Shown: piece by piece, positions 14,648 to 20,686 of the stretch | Position numbering within the stretch: the first letter of the stretch is position 1 | Layout of the letters: the number at the start of each line of letters is the position of its first letter | Source of the DNA: an uncultured Collinsella sp. | GTDB lineage: Bacteria; Actinomycetota; Coriobacteriia; Coriobacteriales; Coriobacteriaceae | DNA: 20,686 bases | NCBI GenBank assembly: GCA_902465265.1 | Contig: CABQMF010000035.1 | Coordinates: forward strand, 1-20,686 | Direction of reading: 5' to 3' | Translations under genes and position numbers: made by a program | The notes under the pieces: generated by a model | The model's database searches: none | What the model was told of the DNA's origin: nothing | The model's input: the letters and a program-made list of their open reading frames with translations, nothing else

Positions 14648-15424
14648 TTGACGCAGCAGTTTACGATTTCCGTACCCCGACCGGATGGGACGCCCATCCC
14701 CGTCGTCGTTACCAAAAAGCGCGTCAAGAACTTCAACCTACGCGTTACATCGAGCGGTGAGGTCCACGCCAGCGCACCGCTCGGCGCTACCCGTGAGCGT
14801 ATCGAAGCGTTTGTAAAGCGCAACAGCGCTTGGATTATCAGCCGACTTGCCCAGCGTGAGCGACGTCAGGCGACGACGCGAGAGCCGCTCAGCCCCTCGT
14901 CCATCATTGCACTATGGGGCAAGCCCATCACGGTACAGGATGCGCTCGATCACAACTTTGCATCACCCGCACCGCGACCCAAACAGGCCACCTTCGCAAG
15001 TTTTATGGGTACCGATGAATCGGACGAAGGCCCACAAGCCCAGCGGCGCGCAATCCTCGACGGCCTAACGTCCGATGAGCTCCAAGCCCACATCGACCAG
15101 CTCTATACGTCCGAGGTCACATCGGCGCTGCACGATATGGTGCACGCATACGAAATCGCAATGGGTGTCGCCGTTTCCCGCGTTTCCGTACGCAGCATGA
15201 AAACGCGTTGGGGCTCCTGCACGCCCAAATCCGGCGCCGTTCGCATCGCACGAGAACTTGCCGCCTACCCCGTCGAATGCCTCGACATGGTTGTCGCCCA
15301 CGAGCTCGTCCACTTGCTCGAGCCAAGCCACAATCAGCGGTTTCACGCCCTGCTCGACACGTACTGCCCCAACAATAGAGCACTGTCCCAGCGGCTCAAG
15401 CAGCCACCCCTCAACAAGCCCTAG
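14648..15424 (+). CDS. YgjP/DUF45-family metal-dependent hydrolase
   Basis: This 258-residue protein has the YgjP-like zincin domain. An N-terminal beta domain (about 5-70) has KKRVKNFNLRVTSSGEVH. The signature MKTRWGSC is at 184-191, the HELVH motif at 218-222, and the third ligand H228 is in EPSHNQRFH. The substrate of the family is not established. A region of about 60 residues (95-155) is less conserved and looks like an insertion or linker. I prefer the TTG start at 14648, six bases after AAAGGA (14636-14641). The ATG at 14615 lies within the hairpin at 14589-14626. It ends six bases from the convergent folB. Confidence 0.87.
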   Translation: MTQQFTISVPRPDGTPIPVVVTKKRVKNFNLRVTSSGEVHASAPLGATRERIEAFVKRNSAWIISRLAQRERRQATTREPLSPSSIIALWGKPITVQDALDHNFASPAPRPKQATFASFMGTDESDEGPQAQRRAILDGLTSDELQAHIDQLYTSEVTSALHDMVHAYEIAMGVAVSRVSVRSMKTRWGSCTPKSGAVRIARELAAYPVECLDMVVAHELVHLLEPSHNQRFHALLDTYCPNNRALSQRLKQPPLNKP

Positions 15425-15430
15425 CGTCGA

Positions 15431-15916
15431 CTAGCGCACGCGCTCGATCTCGACACCGCAGCTTGCCAGGGGAAGACCGACGGGCGCCCAAGGCTTATCG
15501 AGCTTAACACGCACGCCAAGCATCAGGGGGTAACGACGTAGCAGCATCTGGGCCACACCCTCGGCTGCAGCCTCGATAAGCTTAAACGTATGCTCACGCA
15601 GATAGCCATCGACATCGTGGCACACCGAGCCGTAGTCAATCGAGGCGTCCAGGTTATCGTGCTCCCCCGCTGCACGCAGGTCGGCATAGAGCACCAAGGA
15701 CACGATGAACTTCTGGCCCAGCGCGTTCTCTTCGGGATACACGCCGTGGTTGGCAAAGACCTCGAGACCGTCGATAGTAATGCGATCGGCATGGCGAAGA
15801 TCGTCATAGCTCACGTGGGGCACCGCCGTTGCGGTGGATATTTCGCCCCTTCCACGGCGAGCGAGCTCGGCGCCTTCAGTCCTGGTTGCATTCTCGGGCA
15901 GCTTCTTGTTACTCAT
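15431..15916 (-). CDS. folB: Dihydroneopterin aldolase
   Basis: This folate-pathway enzyme converts 7,8-dihydroneopterin to 6-hydroxymethyl-dihydropterin and glycolaldehyde. The domain spans about 44-161. The catalytic residues match S. aureus FolB in spacing: E63 (PEENALGQ), Y95 (SIDYGSV) and K141 (KLDKPWAPVG), with FKLIEAAAE supplying another conserved acid. The 43 N-terminal residues are an extra charged segment absent from the usual 120-residue enzyme. ATG 15914-15916 is preceded by AAGGAGA, so the extension appears to be translated. It is last in the folE-HD-folB cluster, 43 bases after the HD gene. folP and folK are not in the window. Confidence 0.93.
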   Translation of the reverse strand: MSNKKLPENATRTEGAELARRGRGEISTATAVPHVSYDDLRHADRITIDGLEVFANHGVYPEENALGQKFIVSLVLYADLRAAGEHDNLDASIDYGSVCHDVDGYLREHTFKLIEAAAEGVAQMLLRRYPLMLGVRVKLDKPWAPVGLPLASCGVEIERVR

Positions 15917-15959
15917 CGCGATCGTCTCCTTCGTTTAGAACCCCGACCGCGCAAACTAA

Positions 15960-16541
15960 CTACACGCGAATCGACAGGTTCTTTTTATCATCGCTCCAGT
16001 TGCAAGCATTGCGCGCGGGGCATGCAAAGCAGGCGCGCGACGCTTTGTCGGCTGCATAGAGCAAGCGCTCAAGCGGTTGGCTGTTCACGCGCAGTTTTCG
16101 ATGGCCCAGAATGGCCGTCTTAATGGCTGCGGCATCGGCCGGCTCAAACGCCACGTCATCGGGCATGCCGCCGAGTATTGCATCAGCGACGCGTTCGCTT
16201 GCAACATCATGGGATATACCCGATTCATACTGTTCATCTTTGCCGATATCGTGAAGAAGTGCCGTGGCATAGATGACCTCGCGGTCAAATTCGAGCTGTT
16301 CCTCGAGATTCTTAATCCACATAATGCGCGCGACATCCAGCAGATGGTCAATACCGTGGCGGCAAAAGATGCGCCCCGATTCCAACTGTGCAATGTTGCC
16401 CAGGTGCCGCCGGAACAGCCCGTTGGCACAAATGTAATCAATGCGAGGCATGGAGCCAAAGGGAGTCAGGCCCGAAGCCATAAAGCCGCGACGCGGCGTC
16501 CCCTCATCGGTCTTCGATGTAAAGTCGTTGACGACTCTCAT
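15960..16541 (-). CDS. HD-domain phosphohydrolase in the folate cluster, with Cys-rich C-terminus
   Basis: The 193-residue protein has an HD domain: H66 (CRHGIDHLLDVARI), H97-D98 (LLHDIGKDEQYES), H111 (ISHDVASERVADAI) and D165 (YAADKAS). A cysteine cluster, C171, C174 and C180 (ACFACPARNAC), lies after the domain, and C60 precedes it, so it may bind another metal or an Fe-S cluster. It starts two bases after the folE stop and is followed by folB. HD proteins in this position are seen in other anaerobes' folate clusters (from memory). The step between FolE and FolB, dephosphorylation of dihydroneopterin triphosphate, often lacks a known enzyme, so this is a reasonable candidate. The role is inferred from context. 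Confidence 0.87.
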   Translation of the reverse strand: MRVVNDFTSKTDEGTPRRGFMASGLTPFGSMPRIDYICANGLFRRHLGNIAQLESGRIFCRHGIDHLLDVARIMWIKNLEEQLEFDREVIYATALLHDIGKDEQYESGISHDVASERVADAILGGMPDDVAFEPADAAAIKTAILGHRKLRVNSQPLERLLYAADKASRACFACPARNACNWSDDKKNLSIRV

Positions 16542-16543
16542 GG

Positions 16544-17101
16544 TTAGCGGCCCAGCATCCTAAAGAACCGCTCCTCGAGCGCGGGATCGGTCTCAAAGAC
16601 GCCGCGGCGAGCGAGCGTCACGGTCTTGGTGCCGGGCTTTTGCACGCCGCGCATGGTCATGCACATATGCTCGGCTTCCATCAGCACAATCGCCCCTTGG
16701 GGAGCAAGATATTCCATGAGGGCATCGGCAACCTGTGCGCACAGCTGCTCCTGAAGCTGCAGACGACGGGCATAGACCTCAACCGTGCGAGCAAGCTTAG
16801 ACAGACCCGCCACGCGACCGTTAGGGATATAGCCGATCGCAGCCTTGCCATAAAACGGCAGCAGATGGTGCTCGCACAGCGAGTAAAACGTAATGTCTCG
16901 CTCGATAACCAAATCGTTCGAAGCGACAGCGAAAGTTTTGGACAGGTGCTCCTCGGCACTCTGGTCCATACCGCCGGCAATCTCACCATACATACGGGCG
17001 ACGCGCGCCGGCGTCTCCAGCAGGCCCTCGCGAGTTGGGTCCTCGCCTATACCTTCAAGTAGCAGCTTAATGGCAGTCTCGACTTTTTCCTGATCGACCA
17101 T
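16544..17101 (-). CDS. folE: GTP cyclohydrolase I
   Basis: The enzyme converts GTP to 7,8-dihydroneopterin triphosphate, the first step of folate synthesis. The 185-residue protein has the zinc ligands C76 and H79 (SLCEHHLLPF) and C147 (EHMCMTMRG), with the 71-residue Cys spacing of E. coli FolE. The catalytic His pair, H78 and H145, is present. The zinc site marks it as type IA. ATG 17099-17101 follows GTGAGG. It heads the folE-HD-folB cluster; an extended -10 lies 36 bases upstream. The gene is 67 bases after nrdG on the same strand, so read-through is possible. Confidence 0.96.
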   Translation of the reverse strand: MVDQEKVETAIKLLLEGIGEDPTREGLLETPARVARMYGEIAGGMDQSAEEHLSKTFAVASNDLVIERDITFYSLCEHHLLPFYGKAAIGYIPNGRVAGLSKLARTVEVYARRLQLQEQLCAQVADALMEYLAPQGAIVLMEAEHMCMTMRGVQKPGTKTVTLARRGVFETDPALEERFFRMLGR

Positions 17102-17136
17102 CTGGGCCTCACTTTTTTCGATTTCGTGTTCGCGCT

Positions 17137-17145
17137 ATGGTACCA
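17137..17145 (-). promoter_or_regulatory. Possible extended -10 element for folE
   Basis: On the minus strand TGGTACCAT combines an upstream TG with a TACCAT hexamer about 36 bases before the folE start. A TTGTGG lies 19 bases upstream of the hexamer, a longer than usual spacing. The evidence is weak but consistent with separate transcription of folE. Confidence 0.35.
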
Positions 17146-17168
17146 CGCCCTCCGGCATCGGCCACAAG

Positions 17169-17750
17169 CTACATAGTATGGGTCGAATAGACCGGATCGT
17201 CTCGCCAAAGCTCCACGGCGTCGCAAAGCGCAACGTTCTCACGCTCGGCACGGGCACGCGTGGCGTTCATATCAATCACGCGCTGATTGCTCGAGCCCCT
17301 AAAGCGCAACGAGATATCATACAAATCCTGAACGAACGGACCGTCCACCAACATATCGAGGCAGGCGAGAATGCGGTCCGTCACCTCGGTATGGTGACGA
17401 CCACCCGGCATAAGCTCCTCGAGTACGTCGCCGGTAAAGCACCAAATGGTCTTCCCCGACCCCGCAGGATAGGCCGCACGCACGCGTTCGATAAAGTCAA
17501 CGAGCCCCGCCTGGTTCTCGGGTTCCATAGGCTCCCCGCCCAGAATCGTCAGGCCATCGATAAAGGGATGGTCGAGACTCTCGATAATCTTATCCTCGAC
17601 GGCGTGATCGAACGGCTCGCCCGCAGCAAAGTCCCACGCGACCGCGTTAAAGCAGTTCTTGCACCCACGACGGCACCCGCTCACAAACAGAGAAGTACGA
17701 ACGCCTTCCCCATCAGCAATGTCGAAATACTTAATGTTCGCGTAGTTCAT
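17169..17750 (-). CDS. nrdG: Anaerobic ribonucleotide reductase activating protein (radical SAM)
   Basis: NrdG uses S-adenosylmethionine and a 4Fe-4S cluster to make the glycyl radical on NrdD. The 193-residue protein shows the radical SAM triad C26, C30 and C33 (CRRGCKNC) and the LTILGGEPM block that follows it in the family. The start is ATG 17748-17750, seven bases after GGGAGA. The frame is open to 17957, but the extra part reads through the palindrome at 17766-17849 and has no ribosome binding site. It is downstream of nrdD, but separated from it by a 425-base gap full of palindromes, unusual for this normally tight pair. Confidence 0.96.
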   Translation of the reverse strand: MNYANIKYFDIADGEGVRTSLFVSGCRRGCKNCFNAVAWDFAAGEPFDHAVEDKIIESLDHPFIDGLTILGGEPMEPENQAGLVDFIERVRAAYPAGSGKTIWCFTGDVLEELMPGGRHHTEVTDRILACLDMLVDGPFVQDLYDISLRFRGSSNQRVIDMNATRARAERENVALCDAVELWRDDPVYSTHTM

Positions 17751-17752
17751 AA

Positions 17753-17865
17753 GTAACTCTCCCGGGAGGCCGGGACATATTATCCCGTCCTCAAACATTC
17801 TCGGCCTGCGGCCTGCGAAACTGCGGGCGGGACGATATGTCCCGGCCTCATGCAAAGGGTAACTC
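17753..17865. repeat. Long palindrome before nrdG, flanked by 7-bp direct repeats
   Basis: GAGGCCGGGACATAT (17766-17780) is the exact reverse complement of 17835-17849. The stem continues inwards imperfectly (TCCCG/CGGGA and a CC/GG pair). The interior contains a smaller GGCC/GGCC hairpin. GTAACTC occurs at 17753-17759 and again at 17859-17865, on each side of the palindrome, like a target-site duplication. On the minus strand the palindrome ends directly at the nrdG Shine-Dalgarno. Confidence 0.83.
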
Positions 17866-18029
17866 AATGAACGAAGCGAACATCGAGTATAGGGTTCAAG
17901 GTCCAATAAAAACTGTGTTGCAGCCCAACCGTCATCGCAAGCAAAGCGTTGTTGCAAGTCAACTCATTTCCGCAAAGAACTTCGAGGAGTGAGCAGACCG
18001 CATGCTGCATCTCAGCTACATCAACTTGA
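17866..18029. other. Repeat-like spacer between the two palindromes
   Basis: No gene with a ribosome binding site is visible. Bases 17930-17949 resemble the GTCATTGCGAGCAAAGCG type of interspersed palindrome found in many bacterial genomes (from memory). A 70-codon open frame crosses the region on the minus strand, but its GTG start lies inside the neighbouring hairpin and has no Shine-Dalgarno. Confidence 0.4.
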
Positions 18030-18162
18030 CTGCCCCGTAGCGAGGCCCCGGACCTTTGCTCGTATGAGTTCCGCACGAACAGGAGGCGCCAGTGGCGCCT
18101 CCGTCGTGAGCCAGGACTGTTCGAAATAGCGAGTAAAGGTCCGGGGCCTCGCTACGGGGCAG
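18030..18162. repeat. 133-base element with 28-bp perfect terminal inverted repeats
   Basis: Bases 18030-18057 are the exact reverse complement of 18135-18162. The pairing extends through a G-T wobble to 33 positions. Inside, GGAGGCGCC/GGCGCCTCC (18082-18102, loop AGT) and CACGA/TCGTG (18074-18078, 18104-18108) form a second stem. As RNA the whole element would fold into one long rod; as DNA it resembles a miniature inverted-repeat element. It lies 13 bases past the nrdD stop codon. No target-site duplication is evident. Confidence 0.9.
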
Positions 18163-18175
18163 CCTGGGATGGTTA

Positions 18176-20398
18176 TTAGAGATGCAGCACGCGGTCGCGG
18201 ATCTCCTCGGTTCGGCCCTGGTTCCAGAATTGGGTACCGATGTAGCCGCACGTACGACGGGCGACGTTCATCTTCTCCTGGTCACGATTGCCGCAATTGG
18301 GGCACTCCCACACCAGCTTGCCATCGTCCTCGACAATCTTAATCTCGCCATCGTAGCCGCACACCTGGCAGTAGTCGCTCTTGGTGTTGAGCTCGGCGTA
18401 CATGATGTTGTCGTAGATGTACTGCATCACGCGAACGACAGCCTTGAGGTTGTCCTGCATGTTGGGAACCTCAACGTAGGAGATAGCACCGCCCGGCGAA
18501 AGCTGCTGGAACATGCCCTCAAACTTAAGCTTGTCGAAGGCATCGATCTCCTCGGACACGTGGACGTGATAGCTGTTAGTGATGTAGCCCTTGTCCGTCA
18601 CGCCCGGGATAATGCCAAAACGGCGCTGCAGGCACTTGGCGAACTTGTAGGTCGTCGACTCCAACGGCGTGCCGTACAGCGAGAAATCGATGTCGCTCGC
18701 AGCCTTCCACTCCGCGCACTTGTCGTTCATGCGCTGCATGACGGCCATAGCAAACGGCGTGCCCTCCTTCTCGGTGTGGCTGTGACCCGTCATGTACTTG
18801 ACGCACTCATACAGACCGGCATACCCCAGGCTGATGGTGGAATAGCCGCCCACGAGCAGCTTATCGATCGTCTCGCCCTTCTTCAGACGCGCCAGGGCGC
18901 CGTACTGCCAAAGAATCGGCGCGGCATCCGAAAGCGTGCCCATCAGGCGCTCATGACGGCACAGCAGGGCACGATGGCACAGCTCAAGGCGCTCGTCGAA
19001 GATCTTCCAGAACTTGTCCATGTCCTGATGCGAGCTCAGTGCGACATCGGGCAGATTGATGGTCACAACACCTTGGTTAAAGCGACCATAGTACTTAGGC
19101 TTGGTCGGGTCATAGTTCAGCGCGTTGGCGACGTTGTTAAAGCCGTTGCCCGAACGGTCGGGCGTCAGGAAACTGCGGCAACCCATGCAGGTGTAGCAAT
19201 CGCCGTTGCCGGCGGTCTCGCCCTTCGACAGCTTGAGCTCGCGCATCTTCTTCTCGGAGATGTAATCGGGCACCATGCGCTTGGCGGTGCACTTGGCAGC
19301 CAGCTGGGTCAGATAGAAGTACGGGGAATTCTCGTGAACGTTATCGTCCTCGAGTACATAGATAAGCTTGGGGAATGCCGGGGTAATCCACACGCCGGCC
19401 TCGTTCTTAACGCCCTCATAGCGCTGGCGAAGCGTCTCCTCCACGATCATGGCAAGGTCGTGCTTCTCCTGAGGCGTACGGGCCTCGTTAAGATACATAA
19501 AGACCGTCACGAACGGCGCCTGACCATTGGTGGTCATAAGGGTCACGACCTGATACTGAATCGTCTGGACACCGCGACGAATCTCGTCACGCAGGCGGTC
19601 CTCAACGACTTCACGGACCTTCTCGGCAGATGCAGAGACACCGAGCTCCTCAAGCTCGCGAGCGACCTCGCCGCGAATCTTTTGACGGCTCACCTCAACG
19701 AACGGGGCGAGATGGGTCAGCGAGATGGACTGGCCGCCATACTGGGAGGAAGCAACCTGGGCGATGATCTGCGTCGCGATATTGCAGGCGGTCGAGAAGC
19801 TGTGCGGCTTCTCGATCAGCGTGCCCGAGATAACAGTGCCGTTCTGGAGCATGTCCTCCAGGTTCACCAGGTCGCAGTTATGCATGTGCTGGGCAAAGTA
19901 GTCGGAATCGTGGAAATGGATCAGGCCCTCATTATGGGCATCCACGATCTCCTGGGGCAGCAGCACGCGCTGGGTCAGGTCCTTGGAAATCTCGCCGGCC
20001 ATATAGTCGCGCTGAACGGAGTTGACGGTCGGGTTCTTGTTGGAGTTCTCCTGCTTGACCTCTTCGTTATTGCACTCAATTAGCGACAGGATCTTGTCAT
20101 CGGTCGTGTTCTTCTGGCGCTTCAGGCTCTGAACATAGCGATAGATGATGTAGTGGCGGGCCACTTCGTAGCAGTCGAGACGCATAATCTCGTCCTCGAC
20201 CAGATCCTGAATCTCCTCGACCGACACGGTGTGGCCCGCGTTCTCGCATGCCTCGGCGACGTTTTGCGCCGCATAAACCACCTGGCGGTCGGTAAGACGA
20301 GAGCCCTCCTCGACCTCCAAGTTGGCGGCGCGAATCGCATTGACAATCTTATCGATGTCAAAGACAACCTCGGTGCCGCTGCGCTTGATGATCTTCAT
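18176..20398 (-). CDS. nrdD: Anaerobic (class III) ribonucleoside-triphosphate reductase
   Basis: NrdD reduces ribonucleoside triphosphates to deoxyribonucleotides without oxygen, using a glycyl radical. The 740-residue protein has an N-terminal ATP-cone (about 1-95: IIKRSGTEVVFDIDKIVNAI) for allosteric control. It also has active-site cysteines in MHNCDLVNL and TCMGCRSFL, a zinc site (CQVCG and ECPNCGN) and the glycyl radical loop RTCGYIG near residues 715-721. Start is ATG 20396-20398, seven bases after GAGG. The ATG at 20428, ten codons upstream, gives an atypical N-terminus. Its promoter carries an NrdR box. With only class III seen here, the host is probably a strict or near-strict anaerobe. 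Confidence 0.97.
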   Translation of the reverse strand: MKIIKRSGTEVVFDIDKIVNAIRAANLEVEEGSRLTDRQVVYAAQNVAEACENAGHTVSVEEIQDLVEDEIMRLDCYEVARHYIIYRYVQSLKRQKNTTDDKILSLIECNNEEVKQENSNKNPTVNSVQRDYMAGEISKDLTQRVLLPQEIVDAHNEGLIHFHDSDYFAQHMHNCDLVNLEDMLQNGTVISGTLIEKPHSFSTACNIATQIIAQVASSQYGGQSISLTHLAPFVEVSRQKIRGEVARELEELGVSASAEKVREVVEDRLRDEIRRGVQTIQYQVVTLMTTNGQAPFVTVFMYLNEARTPQEKHDLAMIVEETLRQRYEGVKNEAGVWITPAFPKLIYVLEDDNVHENSPYFYLTQLAAKCTAKRMVPDYISEKKMRELKLSKGETAGNGDCYTCMGCRSFLTPDRSGNGFNNVANALNYDPTKPKYYGRFNQGVVTINLPDVALSSHQDMDKFWKIFDERLELCHRALLCRHERLMGTLSDAAPILWQYGALARLKKGETIDKLLVGGYSTISLGYAGLYECVKYMTGHSHTEKEGTPFAMAVMQRMNDKCAEWKAASDIDFSLYGTPLESTTYKFAKCLQRRFGIIPGVTDKGYITNSYHVHVSEEIDAFDKLKFEGMFQQLSPGGAISYVEVPNMQDNLKAVVRVMQYIYDNIMYAELNTKSDYCQVCGYDGEIKIVEDDGKLVWECPNCGNRDQEKMNVARRTCGYIGTQFWNQGRTEEIRDRVLHL

Positions 20399-20625
20399 CC
20401 TCTTGCCTCTTTCGCGTCGTAGTCTCATTGCGTTTCAGAGCCAAACGATGCTCGGCAGGGCTTGCCCCTGTCTTGCGGCGCCGTCGCGCAATCTGTGTTC
20501 TCGATAAACCATAGGTCCTCATGCGGACAATCCTCGCGGCCGATCAAGCGGCTCAAAGGCGTGTCCAAATGGGACGAACAAGGTCTTCGTTCTCTGTCCG
20601 CCATCTATCATACGACAAAGACGCA
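20399..20625 (-). other. Long untranslated leader of nrdD
   Basis: If the promoter at 20627-20655 is used, nrdD has a leader of about 220 bases. I see small hairpins such as CAGGG/CCCTG and CGAA/TTCG, but no riboswitch consensus that I recognise and no convincing small ORF with a ribosome binding site. Confidence 0.4.
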
Positions 20626-20626
20626 C

Positions 20627-20655
20627 CTATATCCTGTATTCTTTTTTTAGGTCAA
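20627..20655 (-). promoter_or_regulatory. nrdD promoter
   Basis: On the minus strand, -35 TTGACC (20650-20655) is followed after 17 bases by ATATAG (20627-20632), or after 18 by TATAGG. The -35 matches that of metY exactly. The -10 is weaker. An AT-rich spacer lies between them. Confidence 0.6.
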
Positions 20656-20671
20656 ACACAACATATAGTGT
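20656..20671 (-). promoter_or_regulatory. nrdR box: NrdR box
   Basis: On the minus strand the 16 bases ACACTATATGTTGTGT differ from the NrdR consensus ACACWATATATWGTGT at one position. The box abuts the upstream side of the -35, where NrdR, bound with dATP, would block nrdDG transcription. NrdR boxes normally come in pairs about three helical turns apart; a partner 15-16 bases further upstream would fall just beyond the window edge. Confidence 0.83.
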
Positions 20672-20686
20672 TTCAGCAGGTCAAAG

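Noticed and set aside
17864..18076. 70-codon minus-strand frame between nrdD and nrdG
   Set aside because: Its GTG start lies in the loop part of the 133-base inverted-repeat element with no Shine-Dalgarno, and the sequence looks like translated repeat DNA.
17753..18162. CRISPR array or retron in the nrdD-nrdG gap
   Set aside because: There are no regularly spaced direct repeats and no reverse transcriptase gene nearby. The repeats are inverted and of different families.
18182..20083. 633-codon open frame antisense to nrdD
   Set aside because: It mirrors the reading frame of the well-conserved nrdD on the other strand, and has no ribosome site or recognisable domain. Long antisense frames are expected in GC-rich genes.

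Overview
The window looks like chromosomal core sequence from a strictly anaerobic, GC-rich actinobacterium of the Coriobacteriia, most likely Collinsella or a close relative. This is an inference from several things: GC-rich codon use, GTG and TTG starts behind strong Shine-Dalgarno sites, a class III (oxygen-sensitive) ribonucleotide reductase, an Fe-S aldo/keto reductase, and many short palindromic intergenic repeats. I see no rRNA, tRNA, CRISPR array, phage gene or transposase.

Layout. From 40 to 3379 (minus strand) lie a ferredoxin-type aldo/keto reductase, a Gfo/Idh/MocA oxidoreductase and endonuclease IV. The oxidoreductase gene is bracketed by two near-identical palindromic repeats. 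From 3541 to 4843 (plus) are a small unknown gene with its own terminator and a ketopantoate reductase-like gene. From 4880 to 6050 (minus) are a two-helix membrane protein and a secreted coiled-coil protein. From 6362 to 8849, metY (minus) and a LysR-type regulator (plus) diverge. The metY leader holds a good promoter and a previously hidden 17-codon ORF with Cys and Met codons. From 8949 to 11471 (plus) are RNase HI, a second Gfo/Idh/MocA protein, an acylphosphatase and a PerR-type regulator. From 11548 to 13439 (minus) are SlyD, a coupled UreE-like protein and a HAD phosphatase. From 13560 to 15424 (plus) are an M19 dipeptidase and a YgjP/DUF45 metalloprotein. From 15431 to 17101 (minus) is a pterin cluster, folE - HD hydrolase - folB. 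From 17169 to the end (minus) is nrdD-nrdG, with an NrdR box and promoter at the right edge.

How the genes fit together. The folE/HD/folB cluster provides two known steps of dihydrofolate synthesis, and its HD protein is a candidate for the dihydroneopterin phosphatase step. NrdD and NrdG make deoxyribonucleotides anaerobically under probable NrdR control. The LysR/metY pair and the Cys/Met-containing leader suggest regulated sulfur amino acid synthesis.

I found no obviously new multi-gene system. The items most worth following are the metY leader ORF, the SlyD plus metal-site-degenerate UreE-like pair, the stacked long palindromes between nrdD and nrdG, the twin palindromes that can pair with Shine-Dalgarno sites around the first oxidoreductase gene, and the HD protein in the folate cluster.
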